The notes beneath the pieces are model-generated. The model did no database searches and was not told the origin of the DNA. It was given only the letters and a program-made list of their open reading frames with translations. A stretch of 23,780 nt of DNA from Gemmatimonadota bacterium (GTDB taxonomy: Bacteria; Gemmatimonadota; Gemmatimonadetes; Longimicrobiales; UBA6960): the NCBI GenBank assembly GCA_002712565.1, contig PAUA01000016.1, positions 103,265 to 127,044 on the forward strand. The letters are read 5' to 3'. A program made the position numbers and the translations under genes. Positions 6,334-14,241 of this stretch are shown here, piece by piece (the stretch's first letter is position 1; the number at the start of each line of letters is the position of its first letter).

Positions 6334-7203
6334 TTATTGAGTCGGCAGTGGTGCGTCTGGGTGTAGGACAAGGGCGAAACGGGTAATAGCCTGAACGATA
6401 CGCGGTCCAGGGATCACGAGCTCACTTCCGGTCAGGAAAATAACGTTCTGGTTTTGGACGGCTGGTAGAGAAGGCAAGGCGTTCCACACCTCGATCTCTT
6501 TTTCGATTTCGTCGCGTGAAAGACGTTCTACCGTCCTTACTTCGATTACGACCTCCGGAGCAGCCTGCAGAATCATCTCGGTTGTCACCTGCACCGCTCG
6601 TCTCGTAGTTCCGTCGAGCACGTTCTTAGCCCCGGCTAGTTCAAGCATGTCATGCTGAAACCCCGAGCCACCGCTGGCGAAGAGGTTGCGGAGCGAATAT
6701 GGTTCCCTTGCAATGACTAGGAGTGTTCTCGGACGATGACGCCCAGACACCGCTTCTGTGATCTCTACTAAGCCGTCTTCGATGTTGCGGGCCACCTTCC
6801 CCGCCTCTGCCGCGTGGCCAGTACGGTTGCCTAACCGGCGGATCGTTGTGGGAATATCAGCCAGTGTGCCGTGTGAGTACGCGAATAGTGGGATCCCCGC
6901 CCTTGTCAGTTGGGTCGTTAGGTCGACCTGTGTGATATAGGGGACGACCAAGTTTGGACGCAGTGCGATGATGGCCTCAACATCTGGGTCAATCAGGCCA
7001 CCAACACGCGGTAGATCGCCAATCTCTGGCGGGTAATTATCGTAGCTCCCAACTCCTACGACCTGCGGGCCAGCACCGATGGCGAACAAAATCTCAGTGA
7101 TTGCCGGTATAACCGAAACGATCCGCTGTGGTGTCTGCGCCTGTAGGTCGGCAACGAGCACAAGCCACGCAACGATAACAAACACCCCCCTGGCTCCCGT
7201 CAT
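6334..7203 (-). CDS. btuF: Periplasmic cobalamin-binding protein BtuF
   Basis: Class III periplasmic substrate-binding protein of 289 residues. The signal segment is GVFVIVAWLVLVADLQAQ near the N-terminus. RIVSVIPAITEILFAIGAG and VVGVGSYDNYPPEI match the first lobe of the BtuF/FhuD family, and DPDVEAIIALRPNLVV is the typical segment before the linking helix. It captures B12 in the periplasm for BtuC-BtuD. It is last in the riboswitch-controlled operon. The start ATG 7203 is chosen because it overlaps the btuC stop (ATGA); an in-frame ATG at 7224 would add seven residues before the signal. A heme or siderophore binder is possible from the protein alone, but the cobalamin riboswitch and BtuB decide for B12. 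Confidence 0.88.
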   Translation of the reverse strand: MTGARGVFVIVAWLVLVADLQAQTPQRIVSVIPAITEILFAIGAGPQVVGVGSYDNYPPEIGDLPRVGGLIDPDVEAIIALRPNLVVPYITQVDLTTQLTRAGIPLFAYSHGTLADIPTTIRRLGNRTGHAAEAGKVARNIEDGLVEITEAVSGRHRPRTLLVIAREPYSLRNLFASGGSGFQHDMLELAGAKNVLDGTTRRAVQVTTEMILQAAPEVVIEVRTVERLSRDEIEKEIEVWNALPSLPAVQNQNVIFLTGSELVIPGPRIVQAITRFALVLHPDAPLPTQ

Positions 7204-8306
7204 CGTCGTCGCACCAGTAGCCATAGGAAAAACGGTCCACCGGTTAGTGCTGTGATAACACCGACCGGTAGCTCAAGCGGTGCCATGACGGAGCGCGCAG
7301 CGACGTCACACGCAACCAGAAACGCAGCTCCGAGGCACGCAGAAGCCGGCATGACAATCCGATGGTCGGCTCCAACGACCAACCTAATAAGATGGGGGAT
7401 CACGATACCAATGAAACCGATCGGGCCGCTCAGTGAGACAGCCGCGCCGGTTGCGAGGGAAGCGCTCAGAAATGCCACGCGCTGAACGCGAAGAACATCC
7501 ACGCCTCTGGCGGCAGCACTGTCGCTGCCGAGGGTTAGGAGATTGAGTGCGCGGGGAAGAGTTCCGAACATCACGAAGGCGATAGCTAGCAGAGGCAGCG
7601 CGGCAAAGATCGGTTGGAATCCACCGACGTCGAGATTGCCCATCAGCCATCGTACCGTCTGGAACGTTTGCGCGAAGTCTGACGAGTATTGTACGAACAT
7701 TATGATTGCCGAAAAGAAAGAATTAAGCGTTACACCCGCGAGTAGTAAAACAGTCGTTGATAGTCCTCGATGCCGGAGCGTCGCCATTGTGTAGACAACG
7801 CTGGCCGCGCCGAGTGACCCGAGTAAACTCGCGATCGGTACCGCCGGGATTCCACCCAGCGCGACGGGTAGTCCGAGTGTAATTACCAGCATTGCACCGA
7901 GTGATGCACCAGCTGACACGCCAAGAGTGAATGGTGTGGCGAGCGGATTCCGCAATAAGGCTTGAAACACAACACCTGCCACAGCCAATGATGCTCCAAC
8001 AAGGACGCCAGCCAATGCCCGAGGCAACCTTGCGATAAAGAAAATCTGGGCGTCAACGTTCTCTGTGAAAGGAACTGAAGTGTCGAAAACCCGTGCCAAG
8101 GTTATTGGCGTTGGACCGACCAGTGGAGCGACAACGAGTGTGGCAATCGCCAGTCCGCCGAATCCGCCAAGAGCGATTGTCAGTCTGCGACGAAGACTCC
8201 ATCTTCGATCTGCCGGTGGCACCATGGGTGCCTTATTGGCAGACGCCGAGAGTCGGCGCGATGGTCTTTTCGTAGAGCCGGTCGGTTCGTTACTCATTGT
8301 GCCCAT
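7200..8306 (-). CDS. btuC: Cobalamin ABC transporter permease BtuC
   Basis: FecCD/BtuC-family permease of 368 residues with about ten membrane helices after a basic cytoplasmic N-terminus (residues 1-40, many Arg, Ser and Pro). Family signatures include ARLPRALAGVLVGASLAVAG, FQALLRNPLATPFTLGVSAG and GPIGFIGIVIPHLIRLVVG, the last being part of the region that contacts the ATPase. It moves B12 across the inner membrane. The start ATG 8306 overlaps the btuD stop by one base (TAATG on the minus strand); an ATG nine bases later is an alternative. It is coupled at its end to btuF. The long soluble N-terminal extension is somewhat unusual but not unique. Confidence 0.92.
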   Translation of the reverse strand: MGTMSNEPTGSTKRPSRRLSASANKAPMVPPADRRWSLRRRLTIALGGFGGLAIATLVVAPLVGPTPITLARVFDTSVPFTENVDAQIFFIARLPRALAGVLVGASLAVAGVVFQALLRNPLATPFTLGVSAGASLGAMLVITLGLPVALGGIPAVPIASLLGSLGAASVVYTMATLRHRGLSTTVLLLAGVTLNSFFSAIIMFVQYSSDFAQTFQTVRWLMGNLDVGGFQPIFAALPLLAIAFVMFGTLPRALNLLTLGSDSAAARGVDVLRVQRVAFLSASLATGAAVSLSGPIGFIGIVIPHLIRLVVGADHRIVMPASACLGAAFLVACDVAARSVMAPLELPVGVITALTGGPFFLWLLVRRR

Positions 8307-9130
8307 TAAGGTGTGTCGGTGGCACGCCGTGCCAATGGAACGATGGTCAGATGTCCGGCCGTGGCGTGTTGTTCGACCACGGCGTCCACGTTGTAAAGGT
8401 CCTTGACCGTGTCAGGCCGGAGAATTTCGTGGATGGGCCCGGCAGCGAGGACACACCCCTGTCGAAGAAGGACGACTTGGTCGCAAACGCTGGCGGCGAA
8501 GTTAAGGTCGTGAGTTGAGATCACTATCGCTGTGGATCGATCGTTGTTCAAACGGCGGATGGTCGATGCTATATCCAACTGGTAACCGAGATCGAGCGAT
8601 GCGGTTGGTTCATCGAGGAGGAGCACCTCAACGGGTCGGCGGCCGGTGTCGGCTGCGCGCCGTCCGAATTGTGCCAAGGCGCTGGCAATGACTACACGCT
8701 GTTTTTCACCTCCGCTTAGCGTCATGAACGACCGCTGCTCGAGATTGGCTGTGCCGGTCTCAGCGAGTGCAGCACGGGCCACCTCGATGTCCTCGGGTCC
8801 CTCAACCTCGAAAGTCCGAAGATGGGGATAACGTCCCATCATGGCGACCTCAAGAACGGAGTAGTCAAATGCCACGTAGGTTTCTTGTGGCACCATTGCC
8901 ATCCGTTTCGCCAGTCCAGCTTTGGTGATGCTACCGAGGTCACGGCCGTCGAGCACGACCTGACCCGCAGACGGGCGTAGTAAGCCCCCAAGTAAACGCA
9001 ACAGCGTTGTCTTACCCGAGCCGTTCGGTCCGAGGATGCCCAGCAAGCCTCCTGGAGCCAGGTCAAAAGAGACATCACTCAGAACGAGGCGTTTGTCGTA
9101 GGCGAACGAGACGTTAGCGACCTGTAGCAA
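8306..9130 (-). CDS. btuD: Cobalamin ABC transporter ATPase BtuD
   Basis: ABC ATPase of 274 residues. Walker A is GPNGSGKT (34-41), Q-loop VPQET, signature LSGGEKQR (138-145), Walker B VLLLDEPT (169-176) and H-loop STHD (205-208). This is the FecE/BtuD type that pairs with FecCD permeases. The TTG start at 9130 is chosen because GGAG lies six bases upstream and the overlap with btuB is then only 17 bases. The in-frame ATG at 9229 would add 33 residues with no ABC homology and overlap btuB by 116 bases. A 15-residue spacer rich in Arg and Ala lies between the signature and Walker B, longer than usual. Confidence 0.9.
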   Translation of the reverse strand: MLQVANVSFAYDKRLVLSDVSFDLAPGGLLGILGPNGSGKTTLLRLLGGLLRPSAGQVVLDGRDLGSITKAGLAKRMAMVPQETYVAFDYSVLEVAMMGRYPHLRTFEVEGPEDIEVARAALAETGTANLEQRSFMTLSGGEKQRVVIASALAQFGRRAADTGRRPVEVLLLDEPTASLDLGYQLDIASTIRRLNNDRSTAIVISTHDLNFAASVCDQVVLLRQGCVLAAGPIHEILRPDTVKDLYNVDAVVEQHATAGHLTIVPLARRATDTP

Positions 9131-11384
9131 CTTGTACTCCGATGATCGCGCTTCGTCCAGGCGCAGAAAATCCGAAAACTTCTTCGTACCCACGGTCAAG
9201 CAGGTTGGTGATACGTGCAAAGAGATCAAGGCCGTTCAGCATGGTTAGCGTGCCGCCGAGATTGACTACGCTGTGGCCAGGGTTTATGAATAGGCCGTCG
9301 AACGCACCGAGCGACGGCTCAACATCAAGGCTCCGGCCGCGCGCGAGAAGCTGGCCGAAGGCTGTTATAGGGCCCTTCCGGTAAACCAGATCAACGGTGC
9401 TCTGATGGTGTGGTCGTCGCAGTAAGGTATCTCCTACCTGAAATGGCGGTGGCGCCTGGTCTGAGAATTGGTCGACTGCAAGGATCTTGGTGTTGAGCCA
9501 GGTATAGGTCAGCGTCGCCTCCAATCCCCAGGGCGTGCGCGCAAAGACCGCTAGTTCGAGACCTTGCGCACGGGCGTTTGAGATGTTGTCCGTCCTAAAC
9601 TGACTCGCGTCCTGGAGGGACCGGCCAACCGCCACGATCAGATCATCGTAGCGATTCAAGAATCCTGTTCCATCGATAATAATGGCACCTCCAGCGATGG
9701 CCTGTTCGATGCCGAGTTCAAGACTGCGGTTGCGCTCGGGCTTCAGAGCCGGATTGTCAGTAAAGGCAATTTCGAACGCGTCGGGTGGCCGGATTCCCGT
9801 ACCCGCACTACCATACAGCCGAGTCCAATAGTGTTTCTGCTGTCTCTCAGGTTGAAGAAAGTACGCAACCGAGAGCTTCGGATTAACTGACACGGTCGAC
9901 ACTGCGTCGAAGACCGGCCTTGGCGAGAATGCGTTCGGGTCAGGGCTCAAAAAATCGCGGTGGATTTGCTCGGCACGCGCTCCAGCAGTGACGTAGAAGC
10001 GTTCACCAACTTCGTAACGCAATTCGCCAAAAGCACCAACCATGCGGCGTTTGACTGGCACACGGTTGGCGTCCGGACCGGTAATGAAATTACTTTCGGC
10101 TTTCTCGCGGTGCAGCTCACCGCCAGCCGATAAGCCAAGGTTGGGTGCAATGATCACGTCGGTCTGCCCGCGAACTGTCACGCGGCGAGACTCAGATTCC
10201 GAGACTCCGAACGGGCTAGTGAACGTGCCATCGAGACCGCTCCATGAAACATGCAGATGCTCCGTAATGCGATCACTTAGCGGAACCGCGGCGGCCATTG
10301 AAAACAGCCGCACATCGTTCTTGCCCCGCGATACTGTGTCGATCGCCTTCACGTTTCCGCGCGGGTCGCTTCCAAACGGTCCAGGAAAACCCCGTTCGTA
10401 GGAACTCAAATGCCCAAAACCACTAATACGAATGTCTCGGGTACCGTCCCACCCAAACCTGAACGAACCATTTTTGCGCTGGTAATCGTCATTCGTGACG
10501 GGTTCACCAGTGGCTAGTGCAACGCCAGTGAAGCCGTCCGTGGCAAGGCGCTCGCCGCTGGCCCCCCAATGCCAGGCTCCATGCGACCCCGAAACGGCCC
10601 CCGCAGCGCGGGAAGTCCCGAAGCTACCTCCCTCAACGAGTCCCGAGGTGCGGTTTGGTCCGCCACGTTTTGTGATGACCTGCACGACGGCGCCGATAGC
10701 GTCGGACCCATACAAGGCGCTCTGGGGCCCACGCACGACCTCGATGCGCTCGATGTCGACGGTCGGTAGGTGTGCGAAATCGAAGTCACCGCCGAAAGTA
10801 TTGACACGCACGCCATCAATCATTACCAGCGTAAAGTTCGATTCGCCGCCACGTGGGAACAGTGAAGTGACACCGCCCCTACCCCCGCCTTGTGTAACGG
10901 TAAGCCCAGGAACGAGGCGTAACGCTTCGGAAACGGTTTCAACCTGCCGTGCGCGAAGGTCTTCGGCGTCGATTACCGTCACGCTATCCGGTGTGTAGGA
11001 CAGCGGACGATTGACTTGTGCCGCGGATACAACTACCGATTCAGCGATGGCGCTGATGCGCAGCGAGACCGTCACATATTGCACCACGTCGGTTTCTAGA
11101 TAGACCGGCATCACTTCACTGCGGAAGCCGGGAATCGACACGTGGAGTTTGTACTGCCCGTTTGTAAGTCCGGTAAAACTGAAATGACCAGCGGTGTCAG
11201 TCGTGGTAGTGGTTCTTATTGTCCCCGCTCGTGATAACAACACGCTCGCAAGCTGAACCGGTTGCCCGGCCGGGTCGACGACGGTGCCGGAGAGGTCATC
11301 TCCAAAGGCCGTTCCCGGAAGGAAAGAAGCGACTAGAGCGAGTAGGAGGAAACTGAACCAAGGGACGTGCGGGAAACAGGACAC
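9114..11384 (-). CDS. btuB: TonB-dependent cobalamin receptor, BtuB-like
   Basis: Outer-membrane receptor of 756 residues. An export signal (about 10-27, LLLALVASFLPGTAFG) is followed by a carboxypeptidase-regulatory-like domain (about 30-95, SGTVVDPAGQPVQLASVLL). The TonB plug comes next (DSVTVIDAEDLRARQVETVSEAL, then IERIEVVRGPQSALYGSDAIGAV), and then a long beta-barrel. It imports B12 using TonB energy. The GTG start at 11384 is chosen because GAGG (11394-11391) sits six bases upstream and the cobalamin riboswitch ends about 70 bases before it. The longer frame from 11507 would run through the riboswitch. The barrel ends in VQVATGR rather than with the usual terminal aromatic residue. It is first in a btuB-btuD-btuC-btuF operon. 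Confidence 0.92.
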   Translation of the reverse strand: MSCFPHVPWFSFLLLALVASFLPGTAFGDDLSGTVVDPAGQPVQLASVLLSRAGTIRTTTTTDTAGHFSFTGLTNGQYKLHVSIPGFRSEVMPVYLETDVVQYVTVSLRISAIAESVVVSAAQVNRPLSYTPDSVTVIDAEDLRARQVETVSEALRLVPGLTVTQGGGRGGVTSLFPRGGESNFTLVMIDGVRVNTFGGDFDFAHLPTVDIERIEVVRGPQSALYGSDAIGAVVQVITKRGGPNRTSGLVEGGSFGTSRAAGAVSGSHGAWHWGASGERLATDGFTGVALATGEPVTNDDYQRKNGSFRFGWDGTRDIRISGFGHLSSYERGFPGPFGSDPRGNVKAIDTVSRGKNDVRLFSMAAAVPLSDRITEHLHVSWSGLDGTFTSPFGVSESESRRVTVRGQTDVIIAPNLGLSAGGELHREKAESNFITGPDANRVPVKRRMVGAFGELRYEVGERFYVTAGARAEQIHRDFLSPDPNAFSPRPVFDAVSTVSVNPKLSVAYFLQPERQQKHYWTRLYGSAGTGIRPPDAFEIAFTDNPALKPERNRSLELGIEQAIAGGAIIIDGTGFLNRYDDLIVAVGRSLQDASQFRTDNISNARAQGLELAVFARTPWGLEATLTYTWLNTKILAVDQFSDQAPPPFQVGDTLLRRPHHQSTVDLVYRKGPITAFGQLLARGRSLDVEPSLGAFDGLFINPGHSVVNLGGTLTMLNGLDLFARITNLLDRGYEEVFGFSAPGRSAIIGVQVATGR

Positions 11385-11416
11385 TGAATTCCTCTTTGGC
11401 GTAATCGCGCGCCAAA
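11385..11416 (-). promoter_or_regulatory. Hairpin and Shine-Dalgarno upstream of btuB (riboswitch expression platform)
   Basis: On the minus strand a 7-bp stem (TTTGGCG, 11416-11410, with CGCCAAA, 11401-11395) closes an 8-base loop. It is directly followed by GAGG (11394-11391), which is six bases from the GTG start at 11384. A structure touching the ribosome site suggests translational control. There is no T-tract, so termination is less likely. Confidence 0.55.
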
Positions 11417-11454
11417 ATTGCCCACGGGGATGAGCCGGAGCATGCAGAAGAAGA

Positions 11455-11630
11455 CGAGCCCAGAAGCCAGGTGTCCTGACTCGCGGATCGACACGAAGCG
11501 ACAGCACCTTCCCATGCTCTCCACGAGCACAGTGGTGGCTACAACATTTGCAGCACCGAGTCGCTTCGCTCCCCGCTTACAGTGGCGGTACCGTGTGGGA
11601 TTCGCACCCACTTCGCATGACCACTGGGAA
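11455..11630 (-). ncRNA. Cobalamin (B12) riboswitch
   Basis: Read on the minus strand, the sequence shows the class signatures in order. GGGTGCGAATCCC comes first, then ACCGCCACTGTAAGCGGGG containing the B12-box core GCCACTG, then the GGGAAGG segment. GAGTCAGGACACCTGGC (plus coordinates 11482-11466) is near the 3' end. CCCAG (11628-11624) can pair with CTGGG (11463-11459) to close the outer stem. It lies about 70 bases before btuB and should repress the uptake operon when B12 is plentiful. The divergent gap 11385-11749 is fully accounted for by this element, its promoter, the hairpin and the mqnE upstream region. Confidence 0.93.
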
Positions 11631-11648
11631 GCGTCGGTTGTGCGGCGG

Positions 11649-11657
11649 AGTATAGCA
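11649..11657 (-). promoter_or_regulatory. Extended -10 promoter for the riboswitch-btuB operon
   Basis: The minus strand reads TGC then TATACT (11654-11649), a near-perfect extended -10. Transcription would start near 11642, just before the riboswitch. No good -35 is seen, as is common with extended -10 promoters. Confidence 0.5.
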
Positions 11658-11749
11658 TGGGAGAATGACGAACTCGTCGGCAGGCCGCCAGAACCTTTCT
11701 TTCAAGGTTGCACTAACGGCGTTGAGCCGACGTAGTACTTGTTTGATCC

Positions 11750-12850
11750 ATGCGACTTCGACTTGAGGCCTCACGTCTATTGGACATCGCCGACCGGCTC
11801 GAGGCCGGTGAACGGCTTAGTTTTGACGACGGTGTCCGGCTGTTCGAAGCGCCTGATCTTCTAGCTGTGGGCTGGCTGGCCAATCGCGAACGAGAACGCC
11901 GGCACGCGGATCAGACTTTTTTCAATCAGAACATCAGAATTGAAGCCACGAACGTTTGTGTAGCGAGTTGTCTGTTCTGTGCTTTCGCGCGGCTGAAGCC
12001 CGGCGACCCGGGTGCCTACACAATGTCGTTAGAGCAGGCCTGGGACAAGATTCGTGATCGTCAGGATCAGGCATTGACGGAAGTCCACGTCGTCAACGGA
12101 CTTCACCCCGATCTTCCGTTCAGCTACTACATTGAACTGTTGCAGGGTTTTAAGCGGATCCGTCCAAACGTGCATCTCAAATGTTTTACGGCGGTGGAGA
12201 TCGCCTTTTTTGCCGATCTTTACGGGATGTCCGACGAGCGGGTTTTACGAGAACTCATGGACGCTGGGCTTGACTCATTGCCCGGTGGTGGAGCTGAAAT
12301 ATTTGCCGAAAGAGTACGGCGGAAGATTAGCCACGATAAGTGTGGAACGGAGCGCTACCTCGCGATTCACCGGACGGTACACCGATTAGGGATGCGGTCA
12401 AACGTCACCATGTTATACGGCCATATCGAAACACTAGCTGAGCGTTTGGACCACATGCTCCGTGTCCGTGAGTTACAGGACGAGACGGGAGGGTTTCAGG
12501 CATTTATCCCACTAGCATTTCATCCCGATAACAACCAGATGCGCAAGTTGCCAGCACCGACAGCCGCCGACACTCTACGCGTACACGCAGTCGCACGGTT
12601 AATGCTCGACAATGTTTCGCACATAAAGGCATTTTGGATCGCAACCGGTGTCGGCGTGGCGCAGGCTGCTCTCTGGTTTGGAGCAGATGATCTTGATGGT
12701 ACCGTGCACGAGGAGCGCATCTACCACATGGCTGGAGCACGGACTCCTGAGGTGATGACGACGCACGAAATCGGTCGGCTCATTCGTGCTGCTGGCCGAC
12801 AACCAATTGAGCGCGACACACTTTACAACGTCTTGTCGATGTCTGCTTGA
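11750..12850 (+). CDS. mqnE: Aminofutalosine synthase (radical SAM)
   Basis: Radical SAM enzyme of 366 residues. The cluster motif is C70-x3-C74-x2-C77 (CVASCLFCAF), followed by GAYTMS. EVHVVNGLHPDLPFSYY, GLDSLPGGGAEIF and RSNVTMLYGHIET are typical of the MqnE/MqnC/CofH group. The GAYTMS and GGGAEI features, and the FIPLAFHPDNN stretch, favour MqnE, which joins 3-[(1-carboxyvinyl)oxy]benzoate and SAM to give aminofutalosine in menaquinone synthesis. mqnD is in the same window but not adjacent. The gene diverges from the btuB operon. A weak promoter (TTGCAC 11708-11713, TAGTAC 11733-11738) would leave only a very short leader. MqnC is the main alternative. Confidence 0.85.
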   Translation: MRLRLEASRLLDIADRLEAGERLSFDDGVRLFEAPDLLAVGWLANRERERRHADQTFFNQNIRIEATNVCVASCLFCAFARLKPGDPGAYTMSLEQAWDKIRDRQDQALTEVHVVNGLHPDLPFSYYIELLQGFKRIRPNVHLKCFTAVEIAFFADLYGMSDERVLRELMDAGLDSLPGGGAEIFAERVRRKISHDKCGTERYLAIHRTVHRLGMRSNVTMLYGHIETLAERLDHMLRVRELQDETGGFQAFIPLAFHPDNNQMRKLPAPTAADTLRVHAVARLMLDNVSHIKAFWIATGVGVAQAALWFGADDLDGTVHEERIYHMAGARTPEVMTTHEIGRLIRAAGRQPIERDTLYNVLSMSA

Positions 12851-12886
12851 CGACGCCAACTGGTCACCCAAACACTATGTTTGCTG

Positions 12887-12895
12887 TGCTAGGAT
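12887..12895 (+). promoter_or_regulatory. Possible extended -10 promoter of the nadA leader
   Basis: TGC then TAGGAT (12890-12895) resembles an extended -10, giving a start near 12902 and a leader of about 120 bases before nadA. No -35 is visible. Confidence 0.3.
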
Positions 12896-12904
12896 ACCCG
12901 TAGC

Positions 12905-12952
12905 GCCAGGCTCCACTCCGAGGTCAAGTTGGGTGCGGGGACTTGGCTTTTT
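12905..12952 (+). terminator. Intrinsic terminator after mqnE, or attenuator in the nadA leader
   Basis: GCCAGG (12905-12910), CTCC (12911-12914) and ACTC (12915-12918) can pair with GGGT (12931-12934), GGGG (12937-12940) and CTTGGC (12942-12947). Small bulges interrupt the stem and the loop has 12 bases. Five Ts follow (12948-12952). It lies 55 bases after mqnE. If the -10 at 12890 is real, the hairpin is at the very start of the nadA transcript and would act as an attenuator. Confidence 0.6.
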
Positions 12953-12961
12953 CGAGGCCTG

Positions 12962-13013
12962 TGATTGAGAAAAAATTCACAATCAATGGACGTAGGCATC
13001 GATTGAAGCGATG
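12962..13013 (+). promoter_or_regulatory. Alternative hairpins in the nadA leader
   Basis: TGATTG (12962-12967) can pair with CAATCA (12980-12985), and the same CAATC can instead pair with GATTG (13001-13005). CATCG (12997-13001) can pair with CGATG (13009-13013), 11 bases before the start codon. The second pairing excludes the other two, which is a switch-like layout. It could equally be chance or a protein operator. Confidence 0.3.
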
Positions 13014-13024
13014 AGTGTAGGTTC

Positions 13025-14164
13025 ATGCAACTCGAACAACTCGAAGTTTTGAACGGGTACGAAAAGCAGCAGATCGGTGAACGTCAGGCGCTCCCGGAGC
13101 GTTATTTGGGTGTATCTGACGAAGAATTGGACGTCCGAATTTCGGCTGCGCGGTCGGCGCTTGGAGACCGGCTGTTGATCCTTGGCCATCACTACCAACG
13201 GGATGAGGTTTTCAAGTTCGCCGACTATAGCGGTGACTCGTTCAAGCTCGCTAAGGTTGCGGCCGCGCGTTCCGACACGGAGTTCATCATCTTCTGCGGC
13301 GTCCACTTTATGGCTGAGAGCGCGGATGTGCTCAGCGCTCCACATCAGCGGGTCATTCTGCCTGACCTTGCTGCGGGTTGCTCGATGGCCGACATGGCGG
13401 AGCCAGACGAACTTGAAGTCTGCTGGCGCGAGCTCGAGGAGCTAGGTGTTACCGATATTGTGCCCGTGACCTATATGAACTCAGCCGCTGGCATTAAGGC
13501 CTTTTGTGGTCGTGAGGGTGGTGTTGTCTGCACTTCAAGTAACGCTGCCGCCACGCTGCGGTGGGGCTGGGAGCGTGGTGAGAAGATTCTTTTCCTGCCT
13601 GACCAGCACTTAGGTCGGAACACCGCATACGCCATGGGTGTGCCGCTCGACAAGATGGTCGTCTGGGACCCACAGCAGCCGATGGGTGGCTTGCGACCAG
13701 ACGAGGTGGCGACTGCTGAGCTAATCCTGTGGAATGGCCATTGTTCTGTCCACACTAGATTTTCGGTCGCCCAAATTGAGCAGTTGCGCTTGGCTGAACC
13801 TGAGGCGCGCGTGATTGTCCATCCCGAGTGTACCTGGGAGGTCGTGCAGGCGGCTGATGCGAGTGGCTCTACCGAAACGATCATCCGACACATTCGGGAG
13901 AGCCCGGTAGGCTCGGTGTGGGCGGTGGGTACCGAAATTCATTTAGTGAACCGGCTTGCTAAGGAGATGGCGCCTGATAGAACGGTGTTATCTCTTGATG
14001 CGCTCGGGTGCCTGTGCTCCACGATGTTCCGTGTGTCGCCGAACCATCTCTGCTGGGTGCTCGAATCTCTGATCGATGGCGAAGTTCATAACCAGGTCGT
14101 AGTGCCCGATGACCAGAAACATTGGACCCGGGTGGCTCTCGACCGGATGCTTTCTATCCAGTAA
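13025..14164 (+). CDS. nadA: Quinolinate synthase
   Basis: NadA of 379 residues, a [4Fe-4S] enzyme that condenses iminoaspartate with dihydroxyacetone phosphate to quinolinate in NAD synthesis. Family motifs include LGHHYQRDEVFKFADYSGDS, FCGVHFMAESA, LPDLAAGCSMADM, FLPDQHLGRNTA, GHCSVHTRF and HPECTWEV. The three cluster cysteines are C119, C240 and C331 (LCSTM). nadB and nadC are not in the window. The N-terminus begins about 30 residues before the conserved core, which is normal for the longer NadA type. The gene stands alone between mqnE and sodA with a structured 5' region. An iminoaspartate source must be encoded elsewhere. No Shine-Dalgarno is evident before ATG 13025. Confidence 0.95.
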   Translation: MQLEQLEVLNGYEKQQIGERQALPERYLGVSDEELDVRISAARSALGDRLLILGHHYQRDEVFKFADYSGDSFKLAKVAAARSDTEFIIFCGVHFMAESADVLSAPHQRVILPDLAAGCSMADMAEPDELEVCWRELEELGVTDIVPVTYMNSAAGIKAFCGREGGVVCTSSNAAATLRWGWERGEKILFLPDQHLGRNTAYAMGVPLDKMVVWDPQQPMGGLRPDEVATAELILWNGHCSVHTRFSVAQIEQLRLAEPEARVIVHPECTWEVVQAADASGSTETIIRHIRESPVGSVWAVGTEIHLVNRLAKEMAPDRTVLSLDALGCLCSTMFRVSPNHLCWVLESLIDGEVHNQVVVPDDQKHWTRVALDRMLSIQ

Positions 14165-14241
14165 ACTCCAAGGTCTCCGATCCGCTGCGGCCGTGCGGGT
14201 GCGCAATCGGACGCTGGATCTCACTGTAAGGAGGATTTTCG

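Noticed and set aside
9131..9229. ATG start of btuD at 9229
   Set aside because: It would overlap btuB by 116 bases and add 33 residues unrelated to ABC ATPases; TTG 9130 has GGAG at the right distance.
11385..11507. Longer btuB start at 11507
   Set aside because: It runs into the cobalamin riboswitch, while GTG 11384 has a Shine-Dalgarno and is followed directly by a signal peptide.
12900..13024. Known NAD+-I (nadA motif) riboswitch upstream of nadA
   Set aside because: The position fits, but I cannot match the conserved segments from memory; kept only as an open leader finding.
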